Positions 4,708-8,136 of a DNA stretch of 8,136 nucleotides are shown one piece after another; the stretch's first letter is position 1, and each line of letters opens with the position of its first letter. Position numbers and translations under genes: made by a program. Source of the DNA: UBA8515 sp964500195 (GTDB lineage: Bacteria; Patescibacteriota; Minisyncoccia; Phycocordibacterales; UBA9973); the NCBI GenBank assembly GCA_964500195.1, contig CAZCND010000031.1, positions 1 to 8,136 of the forward strand, read 5' to 3'. The notes beneath the pieces are model-generated. The model was given only the letters and a program-made list of their open reading frames with translations. It searched no databases and had not been told where the DNA came from.

Positions 4708-6126
4708 ATGTTAAAGACAAGAATTAAAGCATTAATCATAGTCATTATCGGGGCAGGGCTTGGTTTTTTTGTTTATTATTCAGAAATTAATAAAAATAAC
4801 CCTGAACCTAGTTCGAATAAGGTTATTAGTTTTATCAGTCGTTTTCCGTTTAAACTTGGTCTTGATTTATCAGGAGGCAGTCATTTGGTTTACAAGGCTG
4901 ACTTATCAAATGTAGAAAAGACAGAAGTTTCTACATCGATGAATACCCTTAGGGATATTATAGAAAAAAGAGTCAATATTTTTGGTGTCGCAGAACCAAT
5001 GATCCAAATACAAGAAGGAAGTTTTACTAATAATTATGAAGAAAGGTTGATTGTTGATTTACCTGGGGTGACAGATGTGACCGAAGCCATTAAGATGATA
5101 GGGGAAACCCCGATGCTTGATTTTAGAACTGAAGTTCCCGAAGAAGAAAAAGTTAAGGAGGAGGGGGTAGAAGAAAAAATTGCCTATAAAATCAATGAAC
5201 AAGGTCAGTTGGTTCCCGACTATGAGTCAATGTTTAAAGAGACTGAATTGACTGGTCGTTTTCTAGATAAAGCCATACTTAATTTTGATCAAACAACAGG
5301 GGAGGCTATGGTTTCTTTGCAGTTTGATAAAGATGGAGCTTTGATGTTTGAAAATATGACTAGAGAAAATGTTGGTAAGACTATTGCCATTTTCCTTGAT
5401 GGTGATCCTATTTCTGTTCCGGTTGTTAATGAAGTGATTCCAAACGGTCAAGCTGTAATCTCTGGTAACTTTACCCCAAAAGAAGCTAAAGAGCTAGTTA
5501 ACAGATTAAATTCAGGAGCATTACCAGTTCCTATTAGTCTAGTTTCAACTCAAACAATTGGTGCCTCTCTAGGAAGTGAGGCAACACAAGCGGGGGTCTT
5601 TGCCGCCCTAGTAGGTTTTTTAGCTATCGCAATATTCTTTATCTTTTGGTTTAGGTTACCAGGTATTATTGCAACTTTGGCTTTAGGTATTTACTCATTA
5701 ATAATGTTGTCTATATTTAAATTAGTCCATGTTGTTTTAACAGCCACAGGTATAGCTGGATTTATTATTTCAGTTGGTATGGCCGTTGATGCGAATGTTC
5801 TAATTTTTGAAAGAATCAAAGAGGAGCTTAGAGGGGGTAAGGATGATTTAGCAACCTCTATACATAATGGATTCAAAAGAGCTTGGTTGTCTGTTCGTGA
5901 TTCTAACTTATCGACGATAATCACTTCCATTATCCTTTATTCTTTTGGAACGACATTAATAAAAAGTTTTGCCCTAGTTCTCTTGATTGGGGTGGTAACT
6001 TCTTTGGTTTCAGCTGTCTTGGTTAGCCGTTTATTCCTTTATTCTCTTAATTTCAAAAGAAGAAGAAAATTTACAGAATTTATGTTTGGGTCGGGCTTTA
6101 CTAATGCGAAACAAGTTATAGATTAA
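4708..6126 (+). CDS. secD: SecD, protein-export membrane subunit
   Basis: SecD pairs with SecF and associates with SecYEG; using the proton motive force it promotes late steps of preprotein export. The 472 residues begin with one membrane segment (about 7-24). The periplasmic region follows, with FKLGLDLSGGSHLVY (48-62), RVNIFGVAEPMIQ (88-100), LIVDLPGVTDVTEAI (114-128) and ALPVPI (271-276). The C-terminal five-helix RND-type bundle starts about 293 and includes GMAVDANVLIFERIKEE (357-373) and RAWLSVRDSNLSTIITSI (391-408). The key D361 and D398 are present. An acidic stretch at 142-157 lies in the variable part of the periplasmic domain. The start is fixed by an in-frame TAG at 4693. There is no Shine-Dalgarno, and the promoter sits right before the ATG. 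secF follows after 21 bases. The gene is complete; no yajC is seen nearby. Confidence 0.95.
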   Translation: MLKTRIKALIIVIIGAGLGFFVYYSEINKNNPEPSSNKVISFISRFPFKLGLDLSGGSHLVYKADLSNVEKTEVSTSMNTLRDIIEKRVNIFGVAEPMIQIQEGSFTNNYEERLIVDLPGVTDVTEAIKMIGETPMLDFRTEVPEEEKVKEEGVEEKIAYKINEQGQLVPDYESMFKETELTGRFLDKAILNFDQTTGEAMVSLQFDKDGALMFENMTRENVGKTIAIFLDGDPISVPVVNEVIPNGQAVISGNFTPKEAKELVNRLNSGALPVPISLVSTQTIGASLGSEATQAGVFAALVGFLAIAIFFIFWFRLPGIIATLALGIYSLIMLSIFKLVHVVLTATGIAGFIISVGMAVDANVLIFERIKEELRGGKDDLATSIHNGFKRAWLSVRDSNLSTIITSIILYSFGTTLIKSFALVLLIGVVTSLVSAVLVSRLFLYSLNFKRRRKFTEFMFGSGFTNAKQVID

Positions 6127-6136
6127 AATCTATAAC
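6115..6136 (+). other. Stem-loop holding the secD stop codon, before secF
   Basis: GTTATAGAT (6115-6123) pairs perfectly with ATCTATAAC (6128-6136), nine base pairs around the loop TAAA, whose first three bases are the secD stop. secF begins 11 bases after the hairpin. No T-run follows, so termination is unlikely. A terminating ribosome would melt the hairpin, which suggests translational coupling of the two subunits or an RNA-processing site. Confidence 0.55.
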
Positions 6137-6147
6137 CAAAAATATTT

Positions 6148-7026
6148 ATGTTTATAGTTAATCACAGAAAATTATTTATCGGAATTTCTACTTTACTTGT
6201 AGCCTTAGCGATTTTTTCAATGAGCTATTTTGGTCTCAATTTTGGTATAGATTTTAAGGGTGGATCTTTGCTCGAGATAGAATACTCTATCGTAAGACCA
6301 AGTATGGTTGAAGTGGAAAATACAATAAAGTCAGTTGGTATTGGTTCATCCTTAATCCAACCGGTTGGTGATTTTGGTTATAGTATTAAGGCTAGAGATA
6401 TTACTGATGCAGAAAAGAATTCTTTGTTATCTGCTTTAGGTGTTGGAGTGACAGAAATAGGTTTTAATTCTGTAGGTCCTTCAGTAGGGGCAGAGCTCGT
6501 AAAGAAATCGATTCTTTCATTTATTTTAGTTGCTCTTGGAATTATTTTGTGGGTTGCTTATTCTTTTAGAAAAGTTTCTAAACCGGTCTCTTCTTGGAAG
6601 TATGGAATAACGGCGGTACTAGCTTTGGTTCATGATGTTGTAATAACTGCTGGAGTCTTTGCATTGCTTAGTCACTTTATGGGTAAAGATATAGATACTC
6701 TTTTTGTGGTAGCAATCTTAACGGTTCTCGGTCTTTCTGTCTCAGATACAATTGTTATCTTTGATCGTATTCGTGAAAATGTTAGGAATAACCAAGGCAA
6801 AAGCTTTGAAGAAAATGTTGGTAACAGTATTAAAAAAATCTATCCAAGATCTCTTTTGACTTCTTTCACAACAATTTTAGCCCTAGTTTCTTTGGTTGTT
6901 TTTGGACCGGAAAGTACTAAACTATTTGCTATTACTTTAACCATCGGAATGGTAGTAGGAACATATTCCTCTATCTGTTTAGCTAGTCCACTTCTAGTAA
7001 TTTTCAAAAACTTGCAGAAAAAATAA
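6148..7026 (+). CDS. secF: SecF, protein-export membrane subunit
   Basis: Partner of SecD in the proton-driven SecDF complex at the Sec translocon. The 292 residues match the usual length. It has an N-terminal membrane segment (about 9-29), the family signature FGIDFKGGSLLEI (32-44), a small periplasmic domain, VGPSVGAEL (109-117), then a five-helix bundle with LVHDVVITAGVF (160-171), SVSDTIVIFDRIREN (197-211) and PRSLLTSFTTILALVSLVVFG (233-253). The usual SxNDT reads SVSDT, with the aspartate D200 kept. It starts 21 bases after secD, without a visible Shine-Dalgarno, behind a hairpin that contains the secD stop; expression probably depends on secD transcription. The strong terminator at 7029 ends the unit. 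Confidence 0.95.
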   Translation: MFIVNHRKLFIGISTLLVALAIFSMSYFGLNFGIDFKGGSLLEIEYSIVRPSMVEVENTIKSVGIGSSLIQPVGDFGYSIKARDITDAEKNSLLSALGVGVTEIGFNSVGPSVGAELVKKSILSFILVALGIILWVAYSFRKVSKPVSSWKYGITAVLALVHDVVITAGVFALLSHFMGKDIDTLFVVAILTVLGLSVSDTIVIFDRIRENVRNNQGKSFEENVGNSIKKIYPRSLLTSFTTILALVSLVVFGPESTKLFAITLTIGMVVGTYSSICLASPLLVIFKNLQKK

Positions 7027-7028
7027 TC

Positions 7029-7060
7029 AAAAAATCTCCTGTTAAAACAGGGGATTTTTT
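7029..7060 (+). terminator. Strong intrinsic terminator after secF (possibly bidirectional)
   Basis: AAAAAATC (7029-7036) pairs with GATTTTTT (7053-7060), and CCTGTT (7038-7043) with AACAGG (7046-7051), joined by one T-G wobble, giving about 14-15 bp with a very small loop. The T-run serves the + strand; the mirrored A-run would serve the other strand. It begins two bases after the secF stop. Confidence 0.92.
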
Positions 7061-7068
7061 GATACAAT
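7060..7068 (+). promoter_or_regulatory. Candidate extended -10 promoter for lemA-htpX
   Basis: TGATACAAT (7060-7068) is an extended -10 whose TG begins at the last T of the secF terminator. Its -35 would fall in the terminator stem (TGTTAA, 7040-7045). Predicted start is about 7075, leaving a ~34-base leader that ends in a T-rich stretch without Shine-Dalgarno. TTGATA at 7059-7064 as a -35 with a weak -10 near 7082-7089 is an alternative. Confidence 0.5.
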
Positions 7069-7108
7069 ATATAAAGTCGGATTTATTTAAATAAAATTTA
7101 CTTTTTTT

Positions 7109-7663
7109 ATGATTGTTTTATATATACTTTTAGGAATTATTTTTGTTTTGGTTGTATATCTGATAGTCAAATACAATGGTTTTATTCGTTTGGTTAATCA
7201 TACCAAGGAGGCTTGGTCTGATATCGATGTTCAATTAAAACGTCGCTATGATCTAATACCTAACTTAGTGAATACTGTGAAGGGTTATACTTCTCACGAG
7301 GCTGGAACTTTTGAAAAAGTGACCGAGGCTCGTACCAAGGCGATTGAAGCCAGCGGTTTGGGGGAGAAAGAACAAGCTGAAAATGTTTTGTCAGGGACGC
7401 TGAAATCTCTTTTTGCTATTTCAGAAAATTATCCAGAATTAAAGGCTAATACCAATTTTTTGCAATTACAAAACGAACTTGCTGATACAGAAAATAAGAT
7501 CCAAGCGGCTCGAAGATTTTACAATAATAATGTTAAAGCTTTAAATGTAGCAATAGAGATGTTTCCAGGTAATGTTATTGCTCTAATGTTTAAGTTTGAA
7601 AAAATGGAATTCTTTGGTTTAGGAAAAGAGGCTGAAAGAGAACCAGTAGAAGTTAAGTTTTAA
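7109..7663 (+). CDS. lemA: LemA family membrane-anchored protein
   Basis: This 184-residue protein shows the full LemA layout: one N-terminal membrane segment (about 2-20), then a long helical domain. Family blocks are YNGFIRLVNHTKEAWSDIDV (22-41), QLKRRYDLIPNLVNTVKGY (42-60), ENYPELKAN (106-114), FLQLQNELADTENKIQAARR (117-136), FYNNNVKALN (137-146) and the FPG turn (152-154). The length is typical. The biochemical role of LemA is poorly known; the gene very often precedes htpX, as here, and a link to membrane-protein quality control is inferred from that pairing. The start has no Shine-Dalgarno but follows seven T. htpX starts one base after the stop, so the two are almost certainly co-transcribed and perhaps translationally coupled. 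Confidence 0.94.
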   Translation: MIVLYILLGIIFVLVVYLIVKYNGFIRLVNHTKEAWSDIDVQLKRRYDLIPNLVNTVKGYTSHEAGTFEKVTEARTKAIEASGLGEKEQAENVLSGTLKSLFAISENYPELKANTNFLQLQNELADTENKIQAARRFYNNNVKALNVAIEMFPGNVIALMFKFEKMEFFGLGKEAEREPVEVKF

Positions 7664-7664
7664 A

Positions 7665-8136
7665 ATGACTACTTTCTATACAGAACAAAATAAAAATAGT
7701 CGTAAGACTTGGATGTTAATGATTATGTTCCTTGTTCTAATTATTGGTTTAGGATATATTTTTTCGCGCATTTATGGTAATCCTAATATTTTATATTTCT
7801 GTGTTTTCTTTAGTTTGATTATGAATCTTGTAAGCTATTGGTATTCAGATAAAATTGCTTTATCTTTAGCTAGGGCTCATCCTGCGACGAGAGAAAAATA
7901 TTTTGATTTTTATAATTTAGTTGAAAATTTATCTATCACTGCTGGTTTACCAATGCCCAAGATTTATGTTATAGAGGATGTTGCTCCAAATGCTTTTGCT
8001 ACGGGGAGAGATAAAAAGCATGCAGTAATTGCAGTAACAACAGGGTTGCTTGCCATAATGAATAAAACTGAGTTAGAGGGGGTTGTGGCTCATGAGCTGA
8101 GTCACATTGGTAATAAAGATATGTTGCTCTCGACCG
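7665..8136 (+). CDS. htpX: HtpX-like membrane zinc metalloprotease (5' part, cut by window end)
   Basis: An open frame starts at the ATG one base after the lemA stop and runs to the window edge, giving 157 codons. It encodes an M48-family HtpX-type protease that degrades misfolded membrane proteins. The visible part has two N-terminal hydrophobic segments (about 17-34 and 41-58), the family stretch LVENLSITAGLPMPKIYVIE (85-104), PNAFATGRD (108-116), and the zinc and catalytic motif HELSH (H143, E144, H147; 8091-8105) followed by GNKDML. The third zinc ligand and the later membrane segments lie beyond the window, so completeness cannot be judged. No Shine-Dalgarno is seen; initiation probably depends on ribosomes ending lemA. 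Confidence 0.93.
   Translation, partial: MTTFYTEQNKNSRKTWMLMIMFLVLIIGLGYIFSRIYGNPNILYFCVFFSLIMNLVSYWYSDKIALSLARAHPATREKYFDFYNLVENLSITAGLPMPKIYVIEDVAPNAFATGRDKKHAVIAVTTGLLAIMNKTELEGVVAHELSHIGNKDMLLST

Noticed and set aside
5263..5930. Two minus-strand open frames (5263-5451 and 5691-5930) within secD
   Set aside because: Antisense shadows of conserved SecD sequence; no promoter or start signal.
6840..7067. 75-codon minus-strand open frame over the secF end and terminator
   Set aside because: Its beginning is the terminator stem and the rest is antisense to conserved SecF helices.
1..8136. CRISPR array, insertion sequence, prophage, toxin-antitoxin or tRNA gene
   Set aside because: No spaced repeats, transposase, terminal repeats, phage genes, small paired genes or cloverleaf found; all gaps are under 220 bases and accounted for.

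Overview
The window looks like a piece of a small, AT-rich bacterial chromosome, probably from the Candidate Phyla Radiation (Patescibacteria, Parcubacteria-like). This assignment is an inference. It rests on the short intergenic gaps, a divergent FolD placed directly behind RodA, a membrane-anchored protein with a 'CxDG…N…DCGGxCxxxC' motif of the kind common in such genomes, and near absence of Shine-Dalgarno sequences. UGA acts as a normal stop (rodA ends in TGA one base before folD), which argues against the Gracilibacteria/SR1 code in which UGA is glycine. All nine protein genes and the rRNA fragment are on the + strand.

Layout: positions 1-42 are the 3' end of a 5S rRNA, so an rRNA operon finishes here, followed by an intrinsic terminator. 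A strong extended -10 promoter (141-168) drives a single gene at 214-1128. It has a degenerate receiver-like N-terminus and a small C-terminal HAD-like domain, and it ends at a perfect UUCG-loop terminator preceded by a 22-bp tandem duplication that covers the stop codon. The second unit (1246-4015) holds a membrane-anchored Cys-motif protein, rodA and folD. The third (4106-7026) holds a PAP2-family phosphatase, secD and secF, with an additional promoter just before secD, and ends in a strong terminator at 7029-7060. The fourth starts at 7109 with lemA, followed after one base by htpX, which runs off the window end.

Most of the genes serve the cell envelope: RodA polymerises peptidoglycan glycan strands from lipid II, a PAP2 enzyme may recycle undecaprenyl pyrophosphate, SecD/SecF assist protein export, and LemA/HtpX belong to membrane-protein quality control. 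FolD, a cytosolic one-carbon enzyme, is the exception.

No mobile element, CRISPR array, tRNA or phage gene was seen. No clearly new system is evident. The more unusual points are promoters placed so that the Cys-motif gene and secD would be made from leaderless or nearly leaderless mRNAs, the pseudo-receiver/HAD protein beside the rRNA operon, a FolD with several substituted signature motifs, and hairpins that contain the stop codons of secD and folD.
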